Both the position numbers and the translations under genes were made by a program. The notes beneath the pieces are model-generated. The model worked only from the letters and a program-made list of their open reading frames with translations, had not been told where the DNA came from and ran no database searches. A stretch of DNA of 64,000 nucleotides from Lysobacterales bacterium (GTDB taxonomy: Bacteria > Pseudomonadota > Gammaproteobacteria > Xanthomonadales > Ahniellaceae): assembly GCA_016721845.1 (NCBI GenBank), contig JADKHK010000013.1:1842501-1906500 (forward strand), in the 5' to 3' direction. Positions within the stretch are counted from its first letter, which is position 1. Each line of letters starts with the position of its first letter. Shown here piece by piece: positions 35,863 to 45,356 of this stretch.

Positions 35863-36270
35863 ATGGCGCACGTTTTCGCACCTGGCCTGGTGCTCTACAT
35901 GTATCCGGACGAACTGGTGAAACACGGGGCCGAATGCACCGCCGACGCACGCGACGCGGTGACCGCCCAGCACTACTTCGTCTGCCTCGAAGTGGATGCC
36001 CGCGCCGGGCTGTGGACGCCCTTGTTCCAAGGTTCCGGACGCGACCTGAAGATGATTTCGGAAGCCGCCAAGTCCGGCCACGCACGCTGGACCCGCGGCC
36101 CTTCGTTCTACGACGTGAATCAGCTCTGGCGAGTGCCGCACAAGGCCGCGCAACGCGCTGCCGCGGCTGCCAACGATGCCTCGCTGCCCAAATCACCGAA
36201 CACGGTGGCGCCGAACGCCTTGCCGCCACGCGCGGATTTCCCGGCCGACAACGCCTTTCTTCCGAACTAG
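35863..36270 (+). CDS. Hypothetical protein
   Basis: A 135-residue protein of unrecognised family. The start at 35863 has an AAGGA ribosome site and begins MAHVFAPGLVLYMYPDEL. The first 95 residues look folded, with beta strands and the motif HYFVCLEVDARAGLWTPLFQGSG that could form a small barrel. The last 40 residues are Ala/Pro/Asn-rich and probably disordered. No signal peptide. It is convergent with the RIO kinase gene, with 10 bases between stops. Confidence 0.6.
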   Translation: MAHVFAPGLVLYMYPDELVKHGAECTADARDAVTAQHYFVCLEVDARAGLWTPLFQGSGRDLKMISEAAKSGHARWTRGPSFYDVNQLWRVPHKAAQRAAAAANDASLPKSPNTVAPNALPPRADFPADNAFLPN

Positions 36271-36280
36271 GCGCCGGCGG

Positions 36281-37138
36281 TCAATCGCGCTCTTCGGCTT
36301 CCTTGCGGCCCTGCTCGCGAATCAGCGCTTCCTGGCGCGCGTCCTCGATCGACAGCATCACCGACTTGACGTTGGCGCGGCGCTGATCGAACACGAACTT
36401 GCCGGTGAGCAGGGTGTCGGGTTTCAGCTCGCCCTTTTCGTACAGCGCCCACATTTCCTCGCCGTAATGGGTGCTGGCGAGTTCGGGCGCAAAGCGCGCG
36501 AGACAGTCGCGCAGGTTGTGCACGTCGCGCAGCAGCATGCGACGTGCATTGTTGTTGCCGCTGGCGCTGACGACCTGCGGGAAATCGATGATCACCGGCC
36601 CTTCCTCGGCGACCAGCACGTTGTACTCGGACAGGTCGCCATGGATCCAGCCGAGGCAGAGCATGCGCACCACGTCCTGGATCAGGTCATGGTGGAACAG
36701 GCGGGCGATTTCCGGCGGCAGATCGACCTCGCCCAGCCGCGGCGCACTGTGGCCCGATTCATCGACGACCAGATCCATCAGCAGCACGCCGTTGAAGTAG
36801 CCGTGCGGCTTCGGCACATGCACGCCGGCTGCGGCGAACTGGTAAAGCACGTTGACTTCGGTGTTCTTCCAGGCGTCCTCGGCTTCGCGCCGACCGAACT
36901 TGCTGGCCTTGCCGATCGCCCGCGCCTGGCGTGACCCGCGTACGGCCCGCCCTTCCTGATACTGCACACGCGCCTGAAAGCTGCGTTGCGCCATGTCCTT
37001 GTAGACCTTGGCACAGCGGATGGCGTCTCCCGAGCGGACGACGTAGACCGAGGCTTCCTTGCCGCTCTTGAGCGGCCGCAGGACTTCATCGATGACGCCG
37101 TCGTCGAGCAACGGTTGCAAGCCTTTGGGGGTTTTCAC
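36281..37138 (-). CDS. RIO1-family serine protein kinase
   Basis: A 285-residue RIO kinase, an atypical serine kinase. The N-terminal part has the K-E-A-S-V-Y-V-V-R flexible loop motif (SGKEASVYVVRSGD). The catalytic loop is HGDLSEYNVL and the metal-binding motif IDFPQV. The RRMLLRDVHNL segment follows. Bacterial RIO1-like proteins are conserved in gammaproteobacteria with little functional data. The tail is Arg/Glu-rich. It is divergent from etfB. Confidence 0.9.
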   Translation of the reverse strand: MKTPKGLQPLLDDGVIDEVLRPLKSGKEASVYVVRSGDAIRCAKVYKDMAQRSFQARVQYQEGRAVRGSRQARAIGKASKFGRREAEDAWKNTEVNVLYQFAAAGVHVPKPHGYFNGVLLMDLVVDESGHSAPRLGEVDLPPEIARLFHHDLIQDVVRMLCLGWIHGDLSEYNVLVAEEGPVIIDFPQVVSASGNNNARRMLLRDVHNLRDCLARFAPELASTHYGEEMWALYEKGELKPDTLLTGKFVFDQRRANVKSVMLSIEDARQEALIREQGRKEAEERD

Positions 37139-37293
37139 GATGTCCCCGGGTTGGCCGGCGTTGGAAAGGCGGCATTATTGCCGATGCCCGGGCAGGGTGT
37201 TAGCACGGGAGCATTCGAATAGGCCTTCACACGGCTTCCGGCTAAACTGCGCGCCCTTTGCCGGCGCTGGCCGGTGGATTCGAGGACTCCCGA

Positions 37294-38040
37294 ATGAAGA
37301 TCCTGGTCGCCTACAAGCGCGTGGTCGATTACAACGTGCGCATCCAAGTGAAGCCGGATGGTTCCGGCGTCGTCACCGACGGCGTCAAGCTGTCGCCGAA
37401 TCCGTTCGACGACATCGCGCTCGAAGAAGCGCTGCGCCTGCGCGAGAAGGGCGTGGCCAGCGAAGTGATCGTCGCCACGATCGCGCCGGCCGATGCCCAG
37501 GCACACCTGCGCAACGGCCTGGCGATGGGCGCGAACCGCGCCATCCATGTCACCACCGATGGCCCGCTGCAGCCGCTGACCGCGGCCCGCGCGCTGCTCA
37601 AGCTGGTCGAGAAGGAACAGCCCGGTCTCGTCATCCTCGGCAAGCAGGCGATCGACGATGACTGCAGCCAGACCGGCCAGATGCTCGCGGCGCTCTGGGG
37701 CAAAGCCCAGGCGACCTCGGCCTCGAAGGTCGAGGTCAATGGACAGGTCGTACGCGTCACGCGCGAAGTCGACGCCGGCCTGGAAGTGCTCGACGTCGAT
37801 CTGCCCGCTGTCATCACCACCGACCTGCGCCTGAACGAACCGCGCTTCATCAAGCTGCCGGACATCATGAAGGCGAAGTCGAAGCCGCTGGAAACGATCA
37901 CGCTCGATTCGCTCGGCGTCGAATCCGGCGACCATCTGAAGACCACTCAGTACGCCCCGCCGGCCAAGCGCAGCAAGGGCGTGATGGTCAAGGATGCGGC
38001 CGAACTGGTCGCTGCACTGAAGTCCAAGGGACTGCTCTGA
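37294..38040 (+). CDS. etfB: Electron transfer flavoprotein beta subunit
   Basis: The AMP-binding beta subunit of ETF, a soluble carrier taking electrons from acyl-CoA and other dehydrogenases. The 248-residue protein begins MKILVAYKRVVDYNVRI and has the conserved NPFDDIALEEALRL, the GKQAIDDDCSQTGQMLA segment, and the DLRLNEPRF..LP recognition-loop region. It is followed 10 bases later by etfA. A TAAACT -10-like hexamer lies at 37243-37248. Confidence 0.96.
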   Translation: MKILVAYKRVVDYNVRIQVKPDGSGVVTDGVKLSPNPFDDIALEEALRLREKGVASEVIVATIAPADAQAHLRNGLAMGANRAIHVTTDGPLQPLTAARALLKLVEKEQPGLVILGKQAIDDDCSQTGQMLAALWGKAQATSASKVEVNGQVVRVTREVDAGLEVLDVDLPAVITTDLRLNEPRFIKLPDIMKAKSKPLETITLDSLGVESGDHLKTTQYAPPAKRSKGVMVKDAAELVAALKSKGLL

Positions 38041-38050
38041 GGAGCCCGCC

Positions 38051-38992
38051 ATGACCCAGATTCTCATCATCGCCGAACACGCCAACGACCAGCTCAACCC
38101 GAGCACCGCCAAGACCCTGACCGCTGCGAAGCAGATGGGCGCCGCGCGCATCGACATCGCGGTGTTCGCCGCCGATCCGGCGCCGGTCGCCGCCCAGGCC
38201 GCGCTGCTCGATGGCGTCGGCCGCGTGCTGACCATCGCCAATGCGGCCAATGCAAACGCGCTCGCCGCGGTGCTGGCGCCGCAGGTCGTTGCACTGGCCG
38301 CGAACTACACGCATGTGCTCGGTCCGAGCACGACCTTCGGCAAGGACCTGATGCCGCGCGTCGCAGCATTGCTTGGCGAGGCCCAGGTCAGCGACATCAT
38401 GAAAGTGCTGGGTAGCCACAGCTTCCAGCGTCCGATCTACGCCGGCAATGCCATCATCACGGTGCAAGCGCCCCAAGACCGCAAGCTGGTCGCGACGGTG
38501 CGCAATGCCTCATTTGCCGCGACTGCAGCGGGTGGCTCGACTGCGCCGATCGAAGCCGCTTCACTCAGTGCCGACCTGCCGACGCACACCCGCTTCGTCG
38601 AACTGCAAGCCGGGGCCAAGGATCGACCGGACCTGCAGACCGCGAGCCGCGTCGTCTCCGGCGGCCGCGCGTTGGGATCGGCGGAAGCGTTCAGCGTGAT
38701 CTATTCGCTCGCCGACAAGCTCGGGGCCGGCGTCGGGGCCTCGCGCGCGGCGGTCGATGCCGGCTACGTGCCGAGCGACATGCAGGTCGGCCAGACGGGC
38801 AAGATCATTTCGCCCGAACTCTATGTCGCGATCGGCATTTCCGGCGCGATCCAGCATCTCACCGGGATCAAGGATGCCGGCACCATCGTCGCGATCAACA
38901 AGGACGGCGAAGCGCCGATCTTCGAAGTCGCCGACATCGGTCTGGTCGGCGACCTGTTCAAGCTCGTACCGGAGATCGAAGCGCTGCTCTGA
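38051..38992 (+). CDS. etfA: Electron transfer flavoprotein alpha subunit
   Basis: The FAD-binding alpha subunit of ETF, forming a heterodimer with EtfB. The 313-residue protein ends with the diagnostic FAD domain: SGGRALGSAEAF, then GASRAAVDAGYVPSDMQVGQTGK, ISPELYVAIGISGAIQHL, and INKDGEAPIFEVADIG. An AGGAG ribosome site lies between the two genes. Reduced ETF would be reoxidised by the ETF-QO at 18937-20535. Confidence 0.96.
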   Translation: MTQILIIAEHANDQLNPSTAKTLTAAKQMGAARIDIAVFAADPAPVAAQAALLDGVGRVLTIANAANANALAAVLAPQVVALAANYTHVLGPSTTFGKDLMPRVAALLGEAQVSDIMKVLGSHSFQRPIYAGNAIITVQAPQDRKLVATVRNASFAATAAGGSTAPIEAASLSADLPTHTRFVELQAGAKDRPDLQTASRVVSGGRALGSAEAFSVIYSLADKLGAGVGASRAAVDAGYVPSDMQVGQTGKIISPELYVAIGISGAIQHLTGIKDAGTIVAINKDGEAPIFEVADIGLVGDLFKLVPEIEALL

Positions 38993-39014
38993 ACGCGGGG
39001 GTTCGGCGACTACC

Positions 39015-39440
39015 TCACCAGCACTCGGCGGCGCCGAGTGTGCCGGTGGCGCCTTTGACGCCCGCATCGGTCAGCGACAGGTTGCCGCACTTGGTGTCGG
39101 CCTCCTGACCATTCTGGGCCGTCGCGGTCAACGTGTAGGCACTTCCGTCGCCTGCCAGCGAGAGGCTGTAGTAGCCATTCTCGGAGTTGATCGACGCACT
39201 TGCGGCGCCGAGCCCGGAGCAGGTGGATTGGGCCCCGTTCAGTGTCGAAGCATAGCGATTGCAGTTCGTGTAGAAGCGTTCCTGCGCCGTCGCAAAGCGC
39301 ATGAGTTCCTGGCGCGCATCGGCACGCCGGGTCTTGCGGATCTGCTCCTGGTACGAAGGCATCGCGATCGTCGCGAGAATCGCGACGACCGCCACGGTCA
39401 CCATCAGCTCGATCAGGGTGAATCCGCGCGCAGCGTGCAT
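39015..39440 (-). CDS. pilE: Type IV pilin-like protein (PilE-type minor pilin)
   Basis: A 141-residue prepilin with a short leader, a class III cleavage site (ARG|FTLIELMVTV), a hydrophobic N-terminal helix and a C-terminal globular domain with cysteines ending AAECW. It is the last gene of the minor-pilin operon, 2 bases after pilY1, the position of PilE in Pseudomonas and Xanthomonas. PilE helps prime pilus assembly. Confidence 0.9.
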   Translation of the reverse strand: MHAARGFTLIELMVTVAVVAILATIAMPSYQEQIRKTRRADARQELMRFATAQERFYTNCNRYASTLNGAQSTCSGLGAASASINSENGYYSLSLAGDGSAYTLTATAQNGQEADTKCGNLSLTDAGVKGATGTLGAAECW

Positions 39441-39442
39441 GT

Positions 39443-42400
39443 TCAGTCTCCCTGCAATTCGGTGCGATCACGGAACGAGCGGCGGCGCCATTCGAACTCG
39501 CGCGTTTTCACCGTCGTCGGCGTACCCTCGCCATCGCTCGGCGGCACCACGATGCCGCCGACGCCGCCGCCTGGCGGCAAGATCGACGCCACGCCGGGTA
39601 CCAGCGTATTGATTTTCTTGCCGACTGCGCTGGCGTCATCGGTGCTGGTGATGTCGCCATCGCCATTGGTGTCGAAGTAGGCGTAGTTGTCGAACGCGGT
39701 CCCGCCGTTGCCGAAGTCGGCGAACATCAGGAAGCTGGTGCCGCCTGGCAGACAGGGATCGTCACCGGATGGAATCAGGGTAGTGAAGATCACGCGGCGC
39801 CCCACGATGCGCAGCGAGGCCGGGGCGATGACGCGCTCACCGGCGTAGGCCGCTTCGTCGAACACGATCTGCCAGCCCTTCTCGGCCCGCGACGTTGACG
39901 CCGCCGCGGTCGAGACCCGACGAATGCTGCCGGTGCTGACCGTGGTTCGGGTCGCCAAATCGGCTTGTGTCACAGTGCTGCCGTCGTCAATGATGCCGTA
40001 GAACGCCTGTGCCGGAATGCCGGTGGTGCGGTCCGACTTCTCGATGTATTTGCCAGTACCCACGAACACCATCGGCTGCTTGGTATCGGGATGACGTTCG
40101 GCCCGCGGTTGCGCCGTGATCGGACGCTCGAACGGCGTGGTCGGCTCGAACAGCTTGGTGGCCGTCCAGCTGCGCACCGAGGTCGAGGTCAGGTCGAAGC
40201 GCCAGACGTTGCCGGCGAGATCGCCGGCGTAGGCCATCTCGGCGATGTCGTCATTCTGCAGATCGATCGCGATCGGCGCCGCCAAGCCGCGCGCATTGCG
40301 GTCGATCGCGCCGAGATCGAACTTGTGCAACTTCGCGCCGGTCTCGGCATCGAGCACGTAGAGCACTGCATTGCCCGAACCTGCAGCACCGTCGGCCACA
40401 TTGCTGTTGTAGGAGCCCGGGACCAGCACCACCCACTTGCCGTTGGCAAGGCGCGTGATGAAGGGCTGCCCATAGGTGTAACCCAGGTCAGCGCCGTCGC
40501 TGCTGCGGTCCGAGAACTCCCACTGCACGACGCTGCCGGCATTGCGCTCGAGCACGCCGGGATTGGTCACGTCGAGCGCATACACCGACTGGCCGCCGCG
40601 GCGCAGGGTGCCCACGAGCAGGCTGCGCCAGGCGCCATTGGTGTAGACATCGCGCACGGTCACCGCGTTGTCGACGGTCGGCTCGAACTGGTACATCGGA
40701 TCGGTGAGCTTGCCCAGATTCGCAAAGGTTGCATACGGCACATAGGCGAAACGCTCCGCACCGGTATTGCCATCCAGCGCGTGCAACATGCCGTCGTTCG
40801 CGCCTACGTAGACGGTCGTCGCACGATTCTGGTTCGTCGCCGCGAAATCCTTGTACTTGACGCTGGAACGCGCTTCCGGAGAACCGGCCGGCCACAGGGT
40901 GTCGTCGTATTCGTCCTTCGCCGGCGCGCCGATGACAATGGCGGCGGAGTGCACGACCGCACCGAACAGCGAACTGCGGTTGCGCAGGCTGCCACCGAGC
41001 CGGCGTTCACGGCTGCGATCGCCGCGCAGGTAATTGACGCGCTCCGCGGCCTTGCCGTCGTTGTCGACCGCGACCGTCGCGGGATTGTCGTTCAATGCGG
41101 CCAGCTGCGCCGTCGACAGATTGCCCAGGCGGAAGGCCGCGCCGGCACTTCCGGTTGCCGCACTCGACGTCAGGATCTGGCGACCGGTGTCCCAATTCGG
41201 CGCCACCAGATTGGTCTGCGACGTGGTCAGGCAGTCACCGCCGGTCAACAGGCAGCCCGCATCCCAGAGGGGCGTGCCAAAGTTCTGGTTGGCATCGACC
41301 GCGCGTGCGATCACGCTGCCCGACCAGTCCGTCGAGTCGAACTGCGTCTGGTAGGCCAGGGTGCCGGAACGGATGATGCCGGTCGATACCGCGACCGCGG
41401 TGCTGGTGCCCTTGCGCTGCACCACGCTGGCCAGGATGTCGCCGAGCGCATCGACGATCTCGTTCGGGTCGGAGGCGCCGAAATAGGCACCGCGACTGGC
41501 CAACGCACCATGCCAGGAATCATCCACGCCGGACGGATCGAGGTTGCGCGGACGCGGCCAGCGCTCTTCGCCCTTGCGCAACTTGGTGTACATGGCCGGC
41601 GAATATTCCAGTCGTCCGGAGATGCCGAAGCCGATGAAGAATTGCACGACATGCTGCCAGCTGGCCGGATCATTCTCCGGATTCCAGTAGATCTCCGGAA
41701 TCGTCCGCAGGTCGGCCACGGTGCTCACGTCCTGCGCGGTGCCGGTCACGCCCGTGGTGCGATTCGGGAAATACATCGGCACCTTGTTGTCGAGATCGGA
41801 GCGCAGGTCGGTCGACCAGTAGTGGAAGGCGAGATCGGAATACGAGGGTTCGCAGGCGCGTGTCGCGGTGACGTCGCCGTCGCGATTGCGCGTCGACGTG
41901 CAGTCGCTGGACTGGCGCGACTCTTCGTTCCACACGTAACGCGAATGCAGGCCATCGCTGCTCGCCGTAGTCGAGAACGACTTGCCATCCGGCAAGGTCT
42001 TGCCGGTGGTGATCGAGTTCGACGCGCTGCTGGTCGGCTGCGTGGTCTCGTTCCAGTAGCCGTCGCTGACCAGCACGTGGAAGTTCTGGCGACACATCAG
42101 GTCACGGCCGCGCGACGTGTCCCAATAGGGATTCAACGCGCTGCTGCCTGAGCGCGTGAAGAAATCGCCGGCGCGCATCGTCGCGCGCAAGGTCGGCGTG
42201 TTGCCGTCGTAGGGTGAAGCGAACAACCAGTTGAAGAAATCCGTGCGCGTGCTGCTGGCAAAGCTGCCCATGGCGTCGCTGGCATCGAGCTTGTTGTCAT
42301 TCATGTTTTGCCAGGCGACGCGGATATCGTCGCCCAGCACGCCGAACGAACGCGACACGGCCGACTTCAATGCATGGCCGCGCACACGGTAGTAGGTGAA

Positions 42401-43006
42401 CCAGTTCGCGAAATTGGTCTGTTCGCCGGCGGCAATTGCGCGGCAGCTGTAGGTGCTGTCGAGCTTGAGGTCGAGTCCGGTGCTGGTCGGCAGGCAGACG
42501 AAGGCCGAGGCCGAGCCGGTCGGGAATTCGAAGCTGCGCGATGTCCGGGTCGAACACGATGAATGACTGGTGGCGCCTGCCCGATGGACGACACGGTCCG
42601 GAGTCGCATCCTCGGCATACGAGACGAAATAGGCGTTGGACAGATTGACCGTCGTCGCCGAACCATTGAAGCCGTTGATCAGTGCTGCGGTGTAGCTTTG
42701 GTCCGGCATGCGCGAACCATCTGCGCGCAACGGCGGCTCGTAGTTGATGGCCGGATTGAAATACTGACGGTTGAAGGCCGGCGAATAGAAGCGCTTGTAG
42801 CGCCAGTCGCAATCGCCGTCGTCGACATTGTCCGGGGTATAGCCCCAGGCCATCGAGCCGGAATCGTCGAACGTCACCATCAGGTTCGGGTCGACTGCGC
42901 CGTTCAGGAACAACGGCGGCTTCGAAAGATCGAGGGTCTGCGCAGCCAGTCCGCCGGCAGCAACGGAGACGGCGAGGACAATCCAGTGTTTCAGGTTGCG
43001 GTTCAT
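39443..43006 (-). CDS. pilY1: PilY1 type IV pilus tip adhesin
   Basis: A 1187-residue exported protein acting as pilus-tip adhesin and surface sensor. It has a signal peptide (SVAAGGLAAQ), an N-terminal von Willebrand-like region starting with FDDSGSM (a DxSxS metal site), and a C-terminal propeller with NDGMLHALDG and the calcium loop DLQNDDIAEMAYAGDLAGN that is diagnostic for PilY1. A GAAGGAG ribosome site supports the ATG at 43006. It lies between pilX and pilE. Confidence 0.94.
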   Translation of the reverse strand: MNRNLKHWIVLAVSVAAGGLAAQTLDLSKPPLFLNGAVDPNLMVTFDDSGSMAWGYTPDNVDDGDCDWRYKRFYSPAFNRQYFNPAINYEPPLRADGSRMPDQSYTAALINGFNGSATTVNLSNAYFVSYAEDATPDRVVHRAGATSHSSCSTRTSRSFEFPTGSASAFVCLPTSTGLDLKLDSTYSCRAIAAGEQTNFANWFTYYRVRGHALKSAVSRSFGVLGDDIRVAWQNMNDNKLDASDAMGSFASSTRTDFFNWLFASPYDGNTPTLRATMRAGDFFTRSGSSALNPYWDTSRGRDLMCRQNFHVLVSDGYWNETTQPTSSASNSITTGKTLPDGKSFSTTASSDGLHSRYVWNEESRQSSDCTSTRNRDGDVTATRACEPSYSDLAFHYWSTDLRSDLDNKVPMYFPNRTTGVTGTAQDVSTVADLRTIPEIYWNPENDPASWQHVVQFFIGFGISGRLEYSPAMYTKLRKGEERWPRPRNLDPSGVDDSWHGALASRGAYFGASDPNEIVDALGDILASVVQRKGTSTAVAVSTGIIRSGTLAYQTQFDSTDWSGSVIARAVDANQNFGTPLWDAGCLLTGGDCLTTSQTNLVAPNWDTGRQILTSSAATGSAGAAFRLGNLSTAQLAALNDNPATVAVDNDGKAAERVNYLRGDRSRERRLGGSLRNRSSLFGAVVHSAAIVIGAPAKDEYDDTLWPAGSPEARSSVKYKDFAATNQNRATTVYVGANDGMLHALDGNTGAERFAYVPYATFANLGKLTDPMYQFEPTVDNAVTVRDVYTNGAWRSLLVGTLRRGGQSVYALDVTNPGVLERNAGSVVQWEFSDRSSDGADLGYTYGQPFITRLANGKWVVLVPGSYNSNVADGAAGSGNAVLYVLDAETGAKLHKFDLGAIDRNARGLAAPIAIDLQNDDIAEMAYAGDLAGNVWRFDLTSTSVRSWTATKLFEPTTPFERPITAQPRAERHPDTKQPMVFVGTGKYIEKSDRTTGIPAQAFYGIIDDGSTVTQADLATRTTVSTGSIRRVSTAAASTSRAEKGWQIVFDEAAYAGERVIAPASLRIVGRRVIFTTLIPSGDDPCLPGGTSFLMFADFGNGGTAFDNYAYFDTNGDGDITSTDDASAVGKKINTLVPGVASILPPGGGVGGIVVPPSDGEGTPTTVKTREFEWRRRSFRDRTELQGD

Positions 43007-43017
43007 GGCGCGCTCCT

Positions 43018-43593
43018 TCAATGGCCCATCGCGTAGACGCTTTCATTGCTGCGGATCACCCGGGCATCGCCACCGGTACTGCGTGCGGTCACACGGAAGT
43101 AGTCGGTCATGCCGACGGCGCCACTGCCCGACCCGCCGCCACCGCAGTGCGCTTCGAGGCAGCCGGTACCCGGCAGACGTTCGATGATGAAACGCGGGTC
43201 GCGATCGAGCCGGCCGCTGCCGGCATTGCGGGCGATGGCGTCGTAGTCGATCAGCGCATAGGCTGCGCCGGCGCTGGTCCAGCCGGTCGCTTCGCGGAAG
43301 GCATGTGCGTCGCTGCTGAGCGGCTCGGCGGCAAAGGTACCGTTCGGCGCATCGCGACCGTCGCTGTTGATATAGGTATTCCACAACGCCAGTTCGGCGC
43401 CACGCAGCGCGCTCTCGGCGCCTTGCTGGGCCAACGAATCGTTGCGCTGGCCGCCGGTCATCCGTTCCTGGAGCACCGTCGAGCCGATGGCGACGATCGC
43501 GATGACCGTCGTGATGACCAGAAAGATCAGTCCGACCAGTAATGCGGCGCCGCGTTGACGGGAAGGTTGCGCAAAGGCATGCATCTGATTCAT
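43018..43593 (-). CDS. pilX: PilX minor pilin
   Basis: A 191-residue minor pilin. The prepilin signature is the PilX variant RQRGAALLVGLIFLVITTV (no FTLIE). It is followed by the conserved GGQRNDSLAQQGAESALRGAELAL. Gly/Ser-rich surroundings of a CLEAHCGGGG segment suggest a disulfide loop. It is preceded by pilW (7 bases) and followed by pilY1 (11 bases). Confidence 0.9.
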   Translation of the reverse strand: MNQMHAFAQPSRQRGAALLVGLIFLVITTVIAIVAIGSTVLQERMTGGQRNDSLAQQGAESALRGAELALWNTYINSDGRDAPNGTFAAEPLSSDAHAFREATGWTSAGAAYALIDYDAIARNAGSGRLDRDPRFIIERLPGTGCLEAHCGGGGSGSGAVGMTDYFRVTARSTGGDARVIRSNESVYAMGH

Positions 43594-43600
43594 CGGATCC

Positions 43601-44842
43601 TCAACGACTCAGGTTGCGGAAGCCCGCGTAGACGCGGAATTCGCGGCGCAGGCGATTGCCGGCCGACAGTCCGGACGGCAGGGTCGCGTTGGTCGCGTAA
43701 CTCTGCACGGTGTCGCCGTCGGGGGAATAACGGAAGGCTTCGTCACCGCGCGGGCCGCTGCGCGTGGACACCACGAGGATTGACACATCCACCGCCTGCA
43801 CGCCGCGCCACAGGCAGCCCGGGTCGCCGGCCGGCGGCGTCATTGCGACCGGTGGACAGGCCAGTGCACCGGGATTCGTCGCGACCTGATTGGCGTTGAG
43901 GTAATGCGTGCCACCGCGACCATCGAGCACGATGTAGGTCACATCGAAGCGCTCGACGCCTTCGATCAACTCTTCCGCGTCGCCACCGTTCTCGATTCGG
44001 AACAGGGACGAGATCAGCTGGCCGGGATTGAGGTTGTCTTCGCGCAGTCCGACGTAATAGGTGACCGAACGGAAATCACGGCTGAAATTGAATACCCGTG
44101 AATCTCCGGCCACGGTATAGGCATCGCCCAGGGTGCCGACCAGATTCCCTTCATCGACCCGGTGGCGCAGCTTGGTCCCGGCCGTTCCCACCGAAAAAAT
44201 CTCGGCCGATGAGCAGTTCGCGATCATCGCCATCTGGCCATCGCTGAACTCGAGTGGCGCGCCACTCACGTTGAGGCCGACGTCGACTTCGGTCGCGCCA
44301 CCGGCATTGGCCGCGATCGACACGCCGTCGGTCGCGAGATAGCGCACTGTCAGCACGTCGGTGCCCAGAACCCGATTGCCGTCGCCGGTGCCCGAAGCCG
44401 GCACGACATTGATGTCGTTGGACGCCGTCGCCAGCGCCGGCCGGCAGGTGCCGCCGTTGTCGCAGTCGCTTCCTCGCACGAAACGGCCCGGATCGAGCAT
44501 GTAGGGCTTGGCCGGCGTCGGCGGCGTCGGCATCCATTTCTGCAGGGAAGCGGTGTTCGCGACACGAATCAGCGGTGCACGAAGCAGGTTGACGCCGCTG
44601 TCGGCCGGCAGCGCATTGGCATAGGAAGCGCAATACTGGCTGCCGGTCTTGCGCAACTCGTCGGCCAGTACCTGCGCACCGTAGCGGCCATTTTCCAGCA
44701 CCTGCGACAAGCGCTGCTGGTTCATCGCGGTGGTGCTGGAGGTCATGAACATCGCGATGACGCCGCCGACGACGAACAGGCCCAGAGTGAGGCCGATCAT
44801 CAATTCGATCAGCGTGAAGCCGCGGATATTGGATCGATTCAC
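43601..44842 (-). CDS. pilW: PilW minor pilin
   Basis: A 413-residue minor pilin. The prepilin site is IRG|FTLIELMIGLTLG, and the conserved MNQQRLSQVLENGRYGAQVLADELRKTG helix follows. The start is GTG at 44842, which overlaps the pilV stop codon (GTGA), so the frame from 44932 is rejected. The long C-terminal domain with paired cysteines is usual for PilW. It acts with PilV, PilX and PilY1 at the pilus tip complex. Confidence 0.9.
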   Translation of the reverse strand: MNRSNIRGFTLIELMIGLTLGLFVVGGVIAMFMTSSTTAMNQQRLSQVLENGRYGAQVLADELRKTGSQYCASYANALPADSGVNLLRAPLIRVANTASLQKWMPTPPTPAKPYMLDPGRFVRGSDCDNGGTCRPALATASNDINVVPASGTGDGNRVLGTDVLTVRYLATDGVSIAANAGGATEVDVGLNVSGAPLEFSDGQMAMIANCSSAEIFSVGTAGTKLRHRVDEGNLVGTLGDAYTVAGDSRVFNFSRDFRSVTYYVGLREDNLNPGQLISSLFRIENGGDAEELIEGVERFDVTYIVLDGRGGTHYLNANQVATNPGALACPPVAMTPPAGDPGCLWRGVQAVDVSILVVSTRSGPRGDEAFRYSPDGDTVQSYATNATLPSGLSAGNRLRREFRVYAGFRNLSR

Positions 44843-45351
44843 GGCTGCACCACCAGTTCGAACGACTGCGTGCCGCTGAAGCCGGCGGCATCGACATCGC
44901 GCTTCTCGTTCCAGCCGATGCTGATGCGACACTGGCCATTCACCGGCGAAATGCCGAAATTGCGCACGGGCGCGGTACCGGTCGTGGTGCAGGTGACCGA
45001 ACCCGCACCGAGCGGCAGGTGCTGCGCGAGCTGGCGCGCGATCGCGGCGCGGTCGTAGCCGGCCACCTGCGCGGGTGTGCAGCCGCCGGCCCCACAGGTG
45101 GGCGCCGCCGGCGTCGCGCTGCTCAAGACCCCGTTGTAATGCCCGCCCCAGATCGCCAGCGGATTTGCGCGCATCCGCTCGACCAGCGAATCGGCGATGA
45201 AGCTGGCTTGCGAGCGCAGGTAGGAATTGTTGCTGTTGCGGACCGACGTCAGCAGCATGCCGGCGGCGCCGAGCAGACCGACGGTGAGCACCAGCAGTGC
45301 GATCAATGCTTCGATCAGGGTGAATCCAGCCACGACGCGTCGCATCGACAT
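44839..45351 (-). CDS. pilV: PilV minor pilin
   Basis: A 170-residue minor pilin with prepilin site VAG|FTLIEALIALLVLTVGLLGAA, the alanine variant typical of PilV, then the QASFIADSLVERMRAN motif. It overlaps pilW by 4 bases (GTGA) and follows fimT by 5 bases. Cys-rich TCGAGGCTP in the middle may form a disulfide. Confidence 0.9.
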   Translation of the reverse strand: MSMRRVVAGFTLIEALIALLVLTVGLLGAAGMLLTSVRNSNNSYLRSQASFIADSLVERMRANPLAIWGGHYNGVLSSATPAAPTCGAGGCTPAQVAGYDRAAIARQLAQHLPLGAGSVTCTTTGTAPVRNFGISPVNGQCRISIGWNEKRDVDAAGFSGTQSFELVVQP

Positions 45352-45356
45352 GCTCC